From JAEZAF01 sp964395665 (lineage in GTDB: Bacteria > Chloroflexota > Anaerolineae > Aggregatilineales > Phototrophicaceae): DNA of 64,000 nucleotides. The translations under genes were made by a program, and so were the position numbers. The stretch covers positions 14,797 to 78,796 of the forward strand of contig CAYNDH010000003.1 of the NCBI GenBank assembly GCA_964395665.1. The letters are read 5' to 3'. Numbering within the stretch: the first letter of the stretch is position 1; each line of letters starts with the position of its first letter. The notes below the pieces were generated by a model. That model was not told the DNA's origin. It saw only the letters and a list, made by a program, of their open reading frames with translations, and did no database searches. Of the stretch, positions 43,136-51,750 are shown one piece after another.

Positions 43136-44254
43136 ATGATTCATATCGGCATCGATTCCAGATTAACCTACTATCGCACCGGTGGGACAGCCACCTATCT
43201 CCGGGAACTGATCCGCGCCCTGCACGCCCTTGACGACCGGAACCGCTATACCATTTTCCGAAGCCGCAAGGACCGATCACGGGCAGCGGGCGATTTCGGG
43301 CACACATTCCGGCACGCTCGCCTGTGGACGCCGAGTCACCACCGTTGGGAGCGGCTGGCACTGTCGGCTGAACTGATCCGTCACCGGCTGGATGTCCTGC
43401 ACAGCCCGGACTTCATCCCCCCGCTGTATGGGGCAAGGCGGCATGTAATCACGGTGCATGATCTGACCTTTCTGCATTATCCGGACTACCTGACGGCGGA
43501 CAGCCGACGCTATTACAATGATCAGATTCAATGGGCCGTAGAACATGCTGACCATATCCTGACGGTCAGCGAGTCCGCAAGGCAGGATCTCATCCAAATG
43601 CTGAATGTGACGCCTGAAAAGATCACCGTACAGCCGCATGGCGTAGATCATCAGCGCTATCGGCCCATGGACTCTGGATCGGTTAACGACGCACTGAAGC
43701 CGTTCGGCATCAGTACGGGTTACTTCCTGTTCGTCGGGACCATCGAACCGCGCAAGAATCTCGACGGACTGCTGACAGCCTATGCTGCCTTACAAGAACA
43801 GCATCCGGATGCCCCTGAACTGGTGCTGATTGGGAAGCGGGGCTGGCTGGCGGATCAACTGATCGAGCGAATTCGGAACAGCGTCCATGTCCGCTGGCTG
43901 GATCAGGTGACCGATGCCGATCTGCCTGTGTTCTATAACGGTGCGGGGGCGCTGATCCTGCCCTCCTTCTATGAGGGCTTCGGACTCCCCGCGCTGGAAG
44001 CAATGGCCTGCGGGACGCTGCCGGTCGTCAGTGATCGCTCATCCTTACCGGAAGTCGTCGGTGAGGTCGGCATCCAGATTCAACCGGATGATCCAGACAA
44101 TATCACGGACGCGATGAAACAGGTGATGAATGCGGATGAGTCATGGCTTCAGGCCCAACGTGAGGCCGCGATTCGCCGGGCGGCGACATTCACATGGGAA
44201 CGCTCGGCACAGATCGCACGGGATGTCTACCAGAAGGCAGCGACTGACCGATGA
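43136..44254 (+). CDS. Glycosyltransferase, GT4 family
   Basis: 372 residues, GT-B fold retaining glycosyltransferase. N-terminal half: IDSRLTYYRTGGTATYLRELIRAL. C-terminal nucleotide-sugar half: YFLFVGTIEPRKNLDGLLTAY, LPSFYEGFGLPALEAMACGTLPVV with the E-x7-E motif, then SSLPEVVGE. First of three glycosyltransferase genes joined by overlaps (ATGA with the next). Donor and acceptor cannot be read; the set probably builds a cell-surface polysaccharide or glycolipid. Confidence 0.92.
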   Translation: MIHIGIDSRLTYYRTGGTATYLRELIRALHALDDRNRYTIFRSRKDRSRAAGDFGHTFRHARLWTPSHHRWERLALSAELIRHRLDVLHSPDFIPPLYGARRHVITVHDLTFLHYPDYLTADSRRYYNDQIQWAVEHADHILTVSESARQDLIQMLNVTPEKITVQPHGVDHQRYRPMDSGSVNDALKPFGISTGYFLFVGTIEPRKNLDGLLTAYAALQEQHPDAPELVLIGKRGWLADQLIERIRNSVHVRWLDQVTDADLPVFYNGAGALILPSFYEGFGLPALEAMACGTLPVVSDRSSLPEVVGEVGIQIQPDDPDNITDAMKQVMNADESWLQAQREAAIRRAATFTWERSAQIARDVYQKAATDR

Positions 44255-45492
44255 AAATCCTGATCATTACCACACAGATCCCAGACCCGCCTGCATCAGG
44301 GGGGGCGCTGCGTGTCTTCGGCATCATCCGGGGGCTGCATGAGGCTGGTCATCAGATCACACTGATGAGCGTTGCCAACCCGACGGAACTGCACGACGCG
44401 AAGCAGATTACGGCGATATGTGAGCGGATCGTCACCGTCCCGCCCGCCCCACCGCGCACGGTCACCCGACGGCTGCGAGATCTGGCCCTGACACGTCAGC
44501 CGGACATCGCATTTCGCTTTTACGATCCGGCTTTTGAGGCACGCCTGCGCGAACTGCTGGCAGAGGTGACCTTCGACCTGATCCAGATTGAAGCGATTGA
44601 AGCGGCCTGCTATCTTCCAGTCGTCAAAAACGCGCTCGTCAGAACGGCACAGACGGGTACGAAAGTGGTCTTTGATACCTTCAATGCCGAGTATCAGCTT
44701 CAACGTGTGATCGCGTCGATTGACCGACGCGAACTGAAGCGACTCCCGGCGGCGATTTACTCCCTGATCCAGACACGACGGCTGAAGCGCTATGAGGCAG
44801 AGATGTGTCGGATCGCGGATGCTGTGATCGCTGTGTCTCCGGAAGATGCTGAAGCCCTGCGCTCGCTGTTCCACAGTGACGGAAAGGTGTTCATCGTCCC
44901 CAGCGGGATTACCGTCAAAGACTATACGAAGCCGGATGAGACACTGACACTCCATGCCAACAGCCTGATCTTCACCGGCAAAATGGATTATCGACCGAAT
45001 ATCGACGCGATGCTGTGGTTTGCAGATGAGATCTTCCCCCTGATTCAACAGCAGATGCCCGATATTCATGTGTACATCGTCGGGCAGCAGCCCCATGCAC
45101 GGCTTGACCGCCTGCGCTCGCTGCATGCGATGACGCTGACGGGCCGGGTGGAGAGCGTGATCCCTTATCTGCACGCGGGGGCTGTCTATATCGCTCCGCT
45201 AAGGATGGGAAGTGGGACACGGCTCAAGCTGCTGGAAGCGATGGCCTCCGGGTGTGCGATTGTGGCGACGACAACCGCCTCTGCAGGGCTGCTGGATGAG
45301 GCAAAACAGGCGATGAAGATCGCAGATGATCCGCAGATCTTCGCGCAGGCTGTGGTCGAACTCCTGCGTGATCGCGATCAACGTCAGGCAGCAGGTGTAC
45401 AGGCTTACGAACAGGTCAGCGCTCACTATGACTGGTCGAAACTTATTCCAAAACTGCTGAATACCTACAGGGAAATCGGCCTTGAGTCCTAA
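44251..45492 (+). CDS. Glycosyltransferase, GT4 family
   Basis: 413 residues, overlapping the previous gene by four bases. GT-B fold: N-terminal TTQIPDPPASGGALRVFGIIRGLH and a C-terminal domain with IFTGKMDYRPNIDAMLWFADEI, YIVGQQPHARL, PLRMGSGTRLKLLEAMASGCAIVAT. This sequence type is common for sugar transferase PEP-CTERM/EpsH-like or stealth-type GT4 enzymes. A coiled helical insertion (residues 150-190) carries many Arg and Lys and may contact membrane. Same operon and likely pathway as its neighbours. Confidence 0.92.
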   Translation: MKILIITTQIPDPPASGGALRVFGIIRGLHEAGHQITLMSVANPTELHDAKQITAICERIVTVPPAPPRTVTRRLRDLALTRQPDIAFRFYDPAFEARLRELLAEVTFDLIQIEAIEAACYLPVVKNALVRTAQTGTKVVFDTFNAEYQLQRVIASIDRRELKRLPAAIYSLIQTRRLKRYEAEMCRIADAVIAVSPEDAEALRSLFHSDGKVFIVPSGITVKDYTKPDETLTLHANSLIFTGKMDYRPNIDAMLWFADEIFPLIQQQMPDIHVYIVGQQPHARLDRLRSLHAMTLTGRVESVIPYLHAGAVYIAPLRMGSGTRLKLLEAMASGCAIVATTTASAGLLDEAKQAMKIADDPQIFAQAVVELLRDRDQRQAAGVQAYEQVSAHYDWSKLIPKLLNTYREIGLES

Positions 45493-46717
45493 TTCGATCA
45501 CAAAAACGGCACAGGCGCGTCAGGTGCTGGCGATGCGGAACAGCGCAATGGCTGAAGCCTTTCACCGCCAGCCGTTCAAATACCGCGTACGGCGGACGAT
45601 GCTGCGCGGGCTGGCGAAGGTCCCGTTTACACCGATCCCACAGCCGAGAGGCGGGATTGAGCGTATTCTGCTGATTCGGCCCGATCATCTGGGGGATGTG
45701 CTGCTCTCCACCCCGGCGATCCATGCCCTGCGCGAAGCCCGCCCTGATGCTGAGATCTACATGCTGGTCGGGCCATGGTCCGGCGTGCTATTGAACCATT
45801 ACCCGGAGATCGACCGTGTGCTGACCTTCCCGTTTCCCGGCTTCAGCCGCAGCCCGAAAGCCAGCCTGAGATCCCCTTACGAACAGGCGGTGACGGCATC
45901 GCGGCTGCTGCGGCGCATCGGCTTTAGCAGTGCAGTGATCCTGAGGCCGGATCACTGGTGGGGGGCGATGCTGGCGCATCTTTCGGGAATCCCGCGCATT
46001 GTCGGCTACGATCTGCCCGACGTAAACCTGTTTCTGACCGAGAAGCTGCATTATCAGGTCGAGCATGTGATCCTGCAAAATCTGCGGCTGGTCGAGCCGT
46101 GGACCGGCCCTGTCAGCCAGCGCGAGATCCGCTATCACTTTGAGCCTGAGACGAATGACCGCGCCTATGTGGATGGCTACCTCTCGGAATGGGGGATTGC
46201 GGACGGAACACCGCTGATCTGCATCCATCCCGGCAGCGGGACACAGGTCAAGCAGTGGGATATGGCGAAATGGGCGAGCGTGGCTGATACGCTGAGCGAA
46301 CAGCTTGACGCCCGCGTGATCCTGACCGGCAGCGACAAGGAAATCCCGCTGGTGCAGCAGATCGCGGCGGGCATGACGCAGTCTCCGATCCTGATGGCCG
46401 GAGATACGCAGGTCGGGCAGCTTGGGGCGCTGTTCGCACGGTCGAAAGTCGTGCTTGGCTCCGACAGTGGCCCGCTGCACCTGGCGGCGGCGGTTGGGAC
46501 GCCGACGGTTGCGCTGTTCGGCCCGGCCAACCCGCTGGAATTCGGCACATGGGGCACGCCTAACAAGCACATCATCCTGACCTCTGACATCCCATGCCGA
46601 CCGTGCGGTATTCTCGACTGGAGCGGCGACGATCCCGAAAATCACCCGTGCGTGACCGAGATCACGGTGGGGCGGGTGCTGGAATCGGCGCGACTGGCGG
46701 CAAATTACGATCAGTAA
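45482..46717 (+). CDS. Glycosyltransferase, GT9 (heptosyltransferase-like)
   Basis: 411 residues if TTG 45482 is used (11-base overlap with the upstream gene); ATG 45533 with AGGTG upstream is a reasonable alternative giving 394. GT9 signatures: ILLIRPDHLGDVLLSTPAIHAL, CIHPGSGTQVKQW, and GSDSGPLHLAAAVGTPTVALFGPA; CRPCG follows. GT9 members add heptose or other sugars in LPS cores, but this organism shows no LPS genes in the window and such enzymes are frequent in Chloroflexota, so another envelope glycan is likely. Last gene of the operon, with a terminator about 110 bases on. Confidence 0.92.
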   Translation: MSPNSITKTAQARQVLAMRNSAMAEAFHRQPFKYRVRRTMLRGLAKVPFTPIPQPRGGIERILLIRPDHLGDVLLSTPAIHALREARPDAEIYMLVGPWSGVLLNHYPEIDRVLTFPFPGFSRSPKASLRSPYEQAVTASRLLRRIGFSSAVILRPDHWWGAMLAHLSGIPRIVGYDLPDVNLFLTEKLHYQVEHVILQNLRLVEPWTGPVSQREIRYHFEPETNDRAYVDGYLSEWGIADGTPLICIHPGSGTQVKQWDMAKWASVADTLSEQLDARVILTGSDKEIPLVQQIAAGMTQSPILMAGDTQVGQLGALFARSKVVLGSDSGPLHLAAAVGTPTVALFGPANPLEFGTWGTPNKHIILTSDIPCRPCGILDWSGDDPENHPCVTEITVGRVLESARLAANYDQ

Positions 46718-47284
46718 TGCGTCTCGATAAGTTCGCGATCAAGATCAATGAACCGGAAGAATCCGGGAAATATCCTGGTAAGATCGTGATCATGGGCCGG
46801 AAGAATCCGACCCCTACAGATCAGCGCTTGTTGCAGCGGCGGCGGCGCAAAAAAAAATATGCCGCAACAAGCGGTTTTTCCCCTCAAACGGCGCTGCGGC
46901 GACAGAAATTGCAGCGCAAATGCGCCGCAAGGTGCTGAAATGTGCTGCAAATTGCGGCGGAAATACGCTGCAAGATTCGAAAACGGCGTGCATCACGGGA
47001 TGATCCATGGGACCGATTAACGGATCAAACAGTGTAGCACGAATGTTCTGATTCTGTTGGTTCGAGTCTGGTTAGAAAAGCACCCCCCTATCCCCTGCCC
47101 TACAAGGTTAGGTATATCATTTTCGATTCGGGTGTTTACCGTGGACACAGCGGACACAGTGCGCCATCGACGGACGCCCCCCCTACGAATACGTAATGAG
47201 GCGCATCATCAACCGTATGCAGACAGTACGCGGCGGATGCGGCGGATTCCTGGGCCGTGCCGATGATCCATTTTCTAACAGCGG
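46718..47284. other. Repeat-rich intergenic region
   Basis: 567 bases with no credible gene. It contains two degenerate copies of the CCGGAAGAATCCGG hairpin repeat (about 46753-46767 and 46795-46815), the terminator at 46825-46879, and a stretch (46845-46975) where short GCGGCG/GCAAAT words recur imperfectly. GGACACAGCGGACACAG lies at about 47139. Reading frames across it are composition artefacts. Confidence 0.6.
46825..46879 (+). terminator. Terminator of the glycosyltransferase operon
   Basis: CGCTTGTTGC (46825-46834) pairs perfectly with GCAACAAGCG (46864-46873), followed by G and TTTTT. The 29-base loop is large but holds a second GC-rich partial stem. Confidence 0.6.
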
Positions 47285-48094
47285 TTAATCCGGGATCACC
47301 ACATTCGAGAGGTCGGCTTCGGGGGCTGGGAAGCGCAGGCTCATCGATTCGAGTGTATTGACGATGGTCTGGGCGACGACGATATTGCGGAACCATTTCC
47401 TATTGGATGGCACGACGACCCACGGCGCGTGGCTGGTGTTGCATTCGGTCAGCGCGGCCTGATAGGCGGCCATATAGTCATCCCATTTGGCACGGACGGG
47501 CAGATCACCGAGCGAGAACTTCCAGTGCTTGTCAGGATTATCCAGACGCGCCTGCAAACGCTCCTTCTGTTCGTCCTTGCTGATATTGAGATAGAACTTG
47601 ATCACACGGGTGCCAGTGTCGGTCAGCAGGCGCTCGAAATGGTTGATATGATCGTAGCGCCCTTTCCAGACGGATTTCGGGACCAGCTCATTGACACGGA
47701 CGACCAGCACGTCTTCATAATGGCTGCGATTGAAGATGCCGATATAGCCTTTGGGTGGGACCTGCTGATGCACACGCCAGAGAAAATCATGGGCGAGTTC
47801 GGTAGAAGTCGGCACCTTGAAGGATGCGATGCGCAGGCCGATGGGGTTCACACCCTTGAACACATCCTTGATGACGCCATCCTTGCCGCCGGTATCCATG
47901 GCCTGAAAGATGACCAGCAGCGCCTGCCCGGACTGGGCGTAGAGCATCTCCTGAAGGTCTTTAATGCGGTCGCGCAGATGATCCAGCGCATCATTGGCCT
48001 GAGCTTTGGTCATCCCGGCGGTGTCACTGGGATTGAAGTCTGAGAGTCTGACCTTTTTACCGGGATCGGGCCGGTAGACGGAGACATCGAGCAT
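47285..48094 (-). CDS. ppk2: Polyphosphate kinase 2 family protein
   Basis: 269 residues. A single PPK2 domain: Walker A-like FQAMDTGGKDG (64-73, Asp67 and Lys71), the lid region, and Walker B-like GIFNRSHYEDVLVVRV (119-134). The sequence resembles the class III type that uses polyphosphate to phosphorylate AMP and ADP: DFLWRVHQQVPPKGYIGIFN, KFYLNISKDEQKERL and WVVVPSNRKWFRN are close to that group. Cytoplasmic. It is flanked by repeat-rich spacers on both sides and is probably monocistronic. Confidence 0.93.
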   Translation of the reverse strand: MLDVSVYRPDPGKKVRLSDFNPSDTAGMTKAQANDALDHLRDRIKDLQEMLYAQSGQALLVIFQAMDTGGKDGVIKDVFKGVNPIGLRIASFKVPTSTELAHDFLWRVHQQVPPKGYIGIFNRSHYEDVLVVRVNELVPKSVWKGRYDHINHFERLLTDTGTRVIKFYLNISKDEQKERLQARLDNPDKHWKFSLGDLPVRAKWDDYMAAYQAALTECNTSHAPWVVVPSNRKWFRNIVVAQTIVNTLESMSLRFPAPEADLSNVVIPD

Positions 48095-48183
48095 GGGGAT
48101 ATGTCCTTTATATGATGCGGAAGTCTACAGGGGATTGTTGCAAATTGTGGGGAAAGGTGCAATTTGGGGTAATGGACTTCTTA

Positions 48184-48223
48184 AACCTCACCCCCTGCCC
48201 CTCTCCGCCCGGAGAGGGGTTTT
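48184..48223 (-). repeat. Interspersed CCCCTCTCC palindromic repeat
   Basis: CCCCTCTCC (48198-48206), loop GCCC, GGAGAGGGG (48211-48219), preceded by CCTCACCCCCTG. This type of text is a common intergenic repeat in Chloroflexota genomes. With its TTTT on the plus side it could act as a terminator, but no plus-strand gene needs one. Confidence 0.55.
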
Positions 48224-48287
48224 AGAGCGCATTGGTTCATAGCGTGTATTTAAATATTCGGAACACTACTGGACACGGCGGACAACG

Positions 48288-48481
48288 ACATGCAAGCAAG
48301 TTGACATGCAAGCATGTTGACATGCAAGCAAGTTGACATGCAAGCANNNNNNNNNNNNNNNNNNNNNNNNNNNNNNNNNNNNNNNNNNNNNNNNNNNNNN
48401 NNNNNNNNNNNNNNNNNNNNNNNNNNNNNNNNNNNNNNNNNNNNNNGTTGACATGCAAGCAAGTTGACATGCAAGCATGTT
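48288..48481. repeat. Tandem 16-base repeat spanning an assembly gap
   Basis: Head-to-tail units of ACATGCAAGCAAGTTG and ACATGCAAGCATGTTG alternate strictly, giving a 32-base higher-order unit. About 3.7 units lie before the 100-N gap (48347-48446) and about two after it. The unit count is unknown. Confidence 0.9.
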
Positions 48482-48539
48482 CAGGCATTGTCGCTACGAC
48501 GAACACATGGGCATCGGATCGCAGAGTAATCGAGGCAGA

Positions 48540-50267
48540 TCAGGCGGGGTTGAAGTCTTTCTCGCTGCGGGGGATGGCGACGCGGGTTACTTCGTTGCGA
48601 TAGGTGACCATGCCGGGGCCTGCACCTCTGATCTTGCGAACGTGTTTGATCTGCGTGACATCGACATCGACCTTCGTTTCGGCGCGGTGGGTGCTGTAAT
48701 ACGCGGCAAGTGATGCAGCCTGTTCGATCACAGAGTCGGGGATCTCGCGGCCATCATTACGGATGACGACATGCGCCCCCGGTATCCCACGGGCATGAAG
48801 CCAGAGATCTTCAGCACTGGCCTTTTTGAACGAGACCAGCTCATTCTGGCGGCTGTTGCGCCCCACCCAGATGACGAAACCATCTTCAGTGATGACACGC
48901 AGCGGCGCACTCTGTCCGCCCCCGCCGAGACGTTTGGCTGCCTTGCCTTTCCAGTATCCCCGCGCCTGTAATTCCTGCTGAACTTCGTCGATCTCCGGCC
49001 AGTTGGATGCAAGCTGAAGATCGGTTGCCAATTGTTCGAGATAAGCCAGATCCTGACGGGATTCCTTTATCAGGCGTGGGACATCATCGAGCGCTTTTTT
49101 CGCTTTGTTGTAACGGCTGAAATAACCCTGTGCGTTTTCCAGCGGGGTGAGTTCGGGATTCAGTTTAATCACACGCGCTGGCTGATCGGCGTCATACTGG
49201 GCGGTCAGCTCGGCCTGCCCCGGCTGAAGTGTGTACTGATAGGCAAGGATCAGCTCACCATTCTCTTTGAGGACTTCGCGTTCGGCGTCGTCGGTCATGG
49301 AGCGCTCAAGTGAGTACAGTTTGCTGCTGACGCGGGATTTCGCTTCTTCCAGGGCGGCAAAAACCGGCTGCTTACCGGCGGTGTAGGCTTCTTCACCGGT
49401 GGGCTGACCGTAGAAATGAGCCAGTGCTTCGCTGACACCGTCCACGGGATGCCAGCCGTCCAGATGGGTGATGGGATAGACGCTGAAGGCTTCGATACGG
49501 CCATTGGCTTCAACAATACCCGGCTGCCAGTCGCGCTGTTTCAGCGGCGGCAAAACGGCCTGCATCGCATCATGGATCGCAGCGGCATCAGCGGCAGTCG
49601 TTCGGATCGTGATGTCACCGTGGGCGCGGAAAATGACCTCTTTCGCCAGCAGTGGGCTAAAGCCAAGCAGCGCGGCGGACAGTGTCTGGAAGGCTTTGCG
49701 TTTGGGATCGGACTCCGCCTTCAGGATGTCTTCCAGCATTGACCGGTCGAGCGTGTGCGGATTGAGCTTGCCAGTCTGCGGCGGCGGTGGGACGTACTCG
49801 TGCGCGGGAAGCGTCAGGCGGTAGCGGTTATCTTCCGGCCCGACGCGGCGCATGGAATCGATAATGATGCCGTCCTTGATCAGGATGATGTTACTGCGGC
49901 GCTCCATCGGTTCGACGACCAGTTCGACCGCGCCTTCCGGCCCTTCGATGTCGAAGATGAGAACACGTTCCCATGCCGGCTGGCTGACATGAGCGATAAT
50001 ACCGCCTTCCACGTAACGGCGCAGCAGCAGTGCGATCTGCTTAGGGGTGGACAGGCCGCGTCGCAGCTTGTCCTCAACCAGATGGATGCGCGGCTGAAGG
50101 CGGTCGGCAGTGAGATAGAGATAACGACGCATATGATCGGCATAGGAATAGATCTCCATACCGAGGCCGTGTTCATCGACACTGAGGGTATCCTGAATGC
50201 GGCCACCCGCCAGCGTATCGAGAAATTCATCGACCAGCGCCGAGAGCGTGAAGGCGTCGAGATACAT
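48540..50267 (-). CDS. rqcH: Ribosome-associated quality-control protein RqcH (NFACT family)
   Basis: 575 residues, full NFACT architecture. NFACT-N from residue 1 (YLDAFTLSALVDEFLDTLAGGRI), helix-hairpin-helix and coiled-coil regions at about 200-440, and NFACT-R at about 450-560 (FVIWVGRNSRQNELV, DLWLHARGIPGAHVVIR). RqcH binds obstructed 50S subunits and directs alanine tailing of the stalled peptide. The canonical GRNNxQND motif reads GRNSRQNE here. The start ATG directly abuts the stop of the cytochrome c gene (TAGATG), so the two are translationally coupled. Older names are FbpA or fibronectin-binding protein. Confidence 0.92.
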   Translation of the reverse strand: MYLDAFTLSALVDEFLDTLAGGRIQDTLSVDEHGLGMEIYSYADHMRRYLYLTADRLQPRIHLVEDKLRRGLSTPKQIALLLRRYVEGGIIAHVSQPAWERVLIFDIEGPEGAVELVVEPMERRSNIILIKDGIIIDSMRRVGPEDNRYRLTLPAHEYVPPPPQTGKLNPHTLDRSMLEDILKAESDPKRKAFQTLSAALLGFSPLLAKEVIFRAHGDITIRTTAADAAAIHDAMQAVLPPLKQRDWQPGIVEANGRIEAFSVYPITHLDGWHPVDGVSEALAHFYGQPTGEEAYTAGKQPVFAALEEAKSRVSSKLYSLERSMTDDAEREVLKENGELILAYQYTLQPGQAELTAQYDADQPARVIKLNPELTPLENAQGYFSRYNKAKKALDDVPRLIKESRQDLAYLEQLATDLQLASNWPEIDEVQQELQARGYWKGKAAKRLGGGGQSAPLRVITEDGFVIWVGRNSRQNELVSFKKASAEDLWLHARGIPGAHVVIRNDGREIPDSVIEQAASLAAYYSTHRAETKVDVDVTQIKHVRKIRGAGPGMVTYRNEVTRVAIPRSEKDFNPA

Positions 50268-50783
50268 CTATGAGCCGCTTTCCGTATCGATTGCATCGGT
50301 TGCAGTGGTGCGCAGTGTCAGAAGATAAGCCATGATGTCGCCAATATCCTGATCGGAGAGGATTGTACCGTAAATCAGCGGCATCTGGGCAGTGTAGCCT
50401 TCGACGATATGCACGTCGGGATGGACGATGGCCTCATAGATATAGGCTTCGGCGCTCATCGGTGGGCGGCGCTCGACCGCACGGGCGGCGACTCCGCTGA
50501 ACGGGGGTGCGAGTCGATTGGCAGCACCAGCGACGTGACAGGCATGGCAGCCCGTGGTATTCACCAGTTCCTCACCGTGGGCGGGATCGGCATTTTCCAG
50601 CAGGGGGGCGACGACATCCATATAGGAGTCGCTTTCCACTTCAGCGACGACTTCAGCGCCGCCTTCAGGAATGGTACTGATCACGATAAAGAGGGCGATA
50701 AAGGCGAGGCTTGCCAGTATCAGCACGCCCAATGCGATATACACCGGCAGCACGGGTGTACTGCGGTCAGAGGGTGGAGTCAT
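50268..50783 (-). CDS. Membrane-anchored monoheme cytochrome c
   Basis: 171 residues. One N-terminal membrane helix (about 14-37), then an extracytoplasmic class I cytochrome c domain with CHACH at 79-83 and a distal Met in the TAQMPLIYG segment near 125. It ends in a helix ISLTL-like (DIGDIMAYLLTLR). It lies between CtaB and RqcH genes, suggesting service to the aa3-type oxidase that needs heme A, as an electron carrier or subunit. No CuA-type oxidase subunit is in the window. Confidence 0.88.
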   Translation of the reverse strand: MTPPSDRSTPVLPVYIALGVLILASLAFIALFIVISTIPEGGAEVVAEVESDSYMDVVAPLLENADPAHGEELVNTTGCHACHVAGAANRLAPPFSGVAARAVERRPPMSAEAYIYEAIVHPDVHIVEGYTAQMPLIYGTILSDQDIGDIMAYLLTLRTTATDAIDTESGS

Positions 50784-50853
50784 CAGTCATTCACCTGTCT
50801 GAACAAAGTCAAGCCGCTGTCATGGCGGATGGTGTCATCACAGCGGCGCACAA

Positions 50854-51750
50854 TTATCCGAGGAAGATACGGTCGAAGATCATCAGCAGAAACAGGAAGG
50901 CGAGATAGGCCGTGGAATACTTGTAGGTCTTGCGCGCCATCGCCTTATTTGCCACACGGATAAGCTTCACGGAGTAGTAAATCATCCCGATGCCGAGCGC
51001 CAGCCCACCGAACAGATAGAGTGTGCCGAGCGTCCCGAAGATGACGGGCAGCAGGGAGATGATCAGAAGCTGGATGGAATAGAGCAGGATCTGGATGCGG
51101 GTGGCCTCTTCACCACGCGCAACCGGCATCATGGGGACTTCCGCACGGGCATAATCACTGTTGACCAGCAGCGCCAGCGCCCAGCTATGCGGCGGTGTCC
51201 AGTAAAAGACGATGGCGAACAGGAAGAAGGCATCAATCGAAAGTGTGTTGGTGACGGCGGCCCATCCGACCAGCACCGGCATCGCCCCTGCCCCACCACC
51301 GATCAGGATATTGACGACGGTATTGCGCTTGAGGATGATGGTGTAGACGACGACGTAATACACGGCCCCGATCAGGGCGAGTGCAGCCGCCAGCCAGTTG
51401 ACATACCAGCCGATGATCAGCGTTGACCAGACCACCAGCGCCAGACCAAACAGCAGCGCATTGATCGGCTGGATACGCCCCGACGGAATCGGGCGGCGGG
51501 CGGTGCGTGTCATCTTGGCGTCCATATCGCGATCAAGATACTGGTTGATCGCACTGGCGCCAGCGGCGGAAAGTGCCCCGCCGATGATGGTCGGGATCAG
51601 GATACCGGCGTCGGGAAAACCGTTAGCGGCGATCACCATGGCTGTCACGGTGGTAAAGCACAACAGCAGTACAATCCGAAGCTTAGTCAGCTCCAGATAA
51701 CTTTTTAAAATCGCGCCCCATGTGGGTGGGGGTGTCAGGGTAGACTCCAT
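50854..51750 (-). CDS. ctaB: Protoheme IX farnesyltransferase (heme O synthase)
   Basis: 298 residues, UbiA-type prenyltransferase with about nine membrane helices. It converts protoheme and farnesyl diphosphate to heme O. Signatures: NQYLDRDMDAKMTRTARRP with the first Asp-rich motif near 75-80, and YARAEVPMMPVARGEEATR near 200. AAGGTAA precedes ATG 51750. It overlaps the 3' end of ctaA by 16 bases, so heme O and heme A synthesis are coupled. Confidence 0.95.
   Translation of the reverse strand: MESTLTPPPTWGAILKSYLELTKLRIVLLLCFTTVTAMVIAANGFPDAGILIPTIIGGALSAAGASAINQYLDRDMDAKMTRTARRPIPSGRIQPINALLFGLALVVWSTLIIGWYVNWLAAALALIGAVYYVVVYTIILKRNTVVNILIGGGAGAMPVLVGWAAVTNTLSIDAFFLFAIVFYWTPPHSWALALLVNSDYARAEVPMMPVARGEEATRIQILLYSIQLLIISLLPVIFGTLGTLYLFGGLALGIGMIYYSVKLIRVANKAMARKTYKYSTAYLAFLFLLMIFDRIFLG

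Larger units (their letters stand above)
48095..48539. other. Repeat-rich intergenic region containing an assembly gap
   Basis: 445 bases without a gene. It holds an interspersed CCCCTCTCC/GGAGAGGGG hairpin (48198-48219) with the adjoining CCTCACCCCCTGCCC text, a tandem 16-base repeat broken by 100 N (48288-48481), and GGACACGGCGGACAAC just before the repeat. Confidence 0.6.

Noticed and set aside
47050..47085. tRNA-like TTCGAGT loop (GGTTCGAGTC)
   Set aside because: The flanking bases do not form a T-stem, and no acceptor, D or anticodon arms can be built around it.
48198..48223. Terminator hairpin with TTTT
   Set aside because: No plus-strand gene ends nearby, and the surrounding text matches an interspersed repeat.
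48288..48481. CRISPR array
   Set aside because: Units are contiguous with no unique spacers, and no cas genes are near.
48237..48506. Minus-strand reading frames of repeated LACMSTCLHVN text
   Set aside because: They arise from the 16-base tandem repeat, which is open in several frames, and cross an assembly gap. No start signal or gene context supports them.
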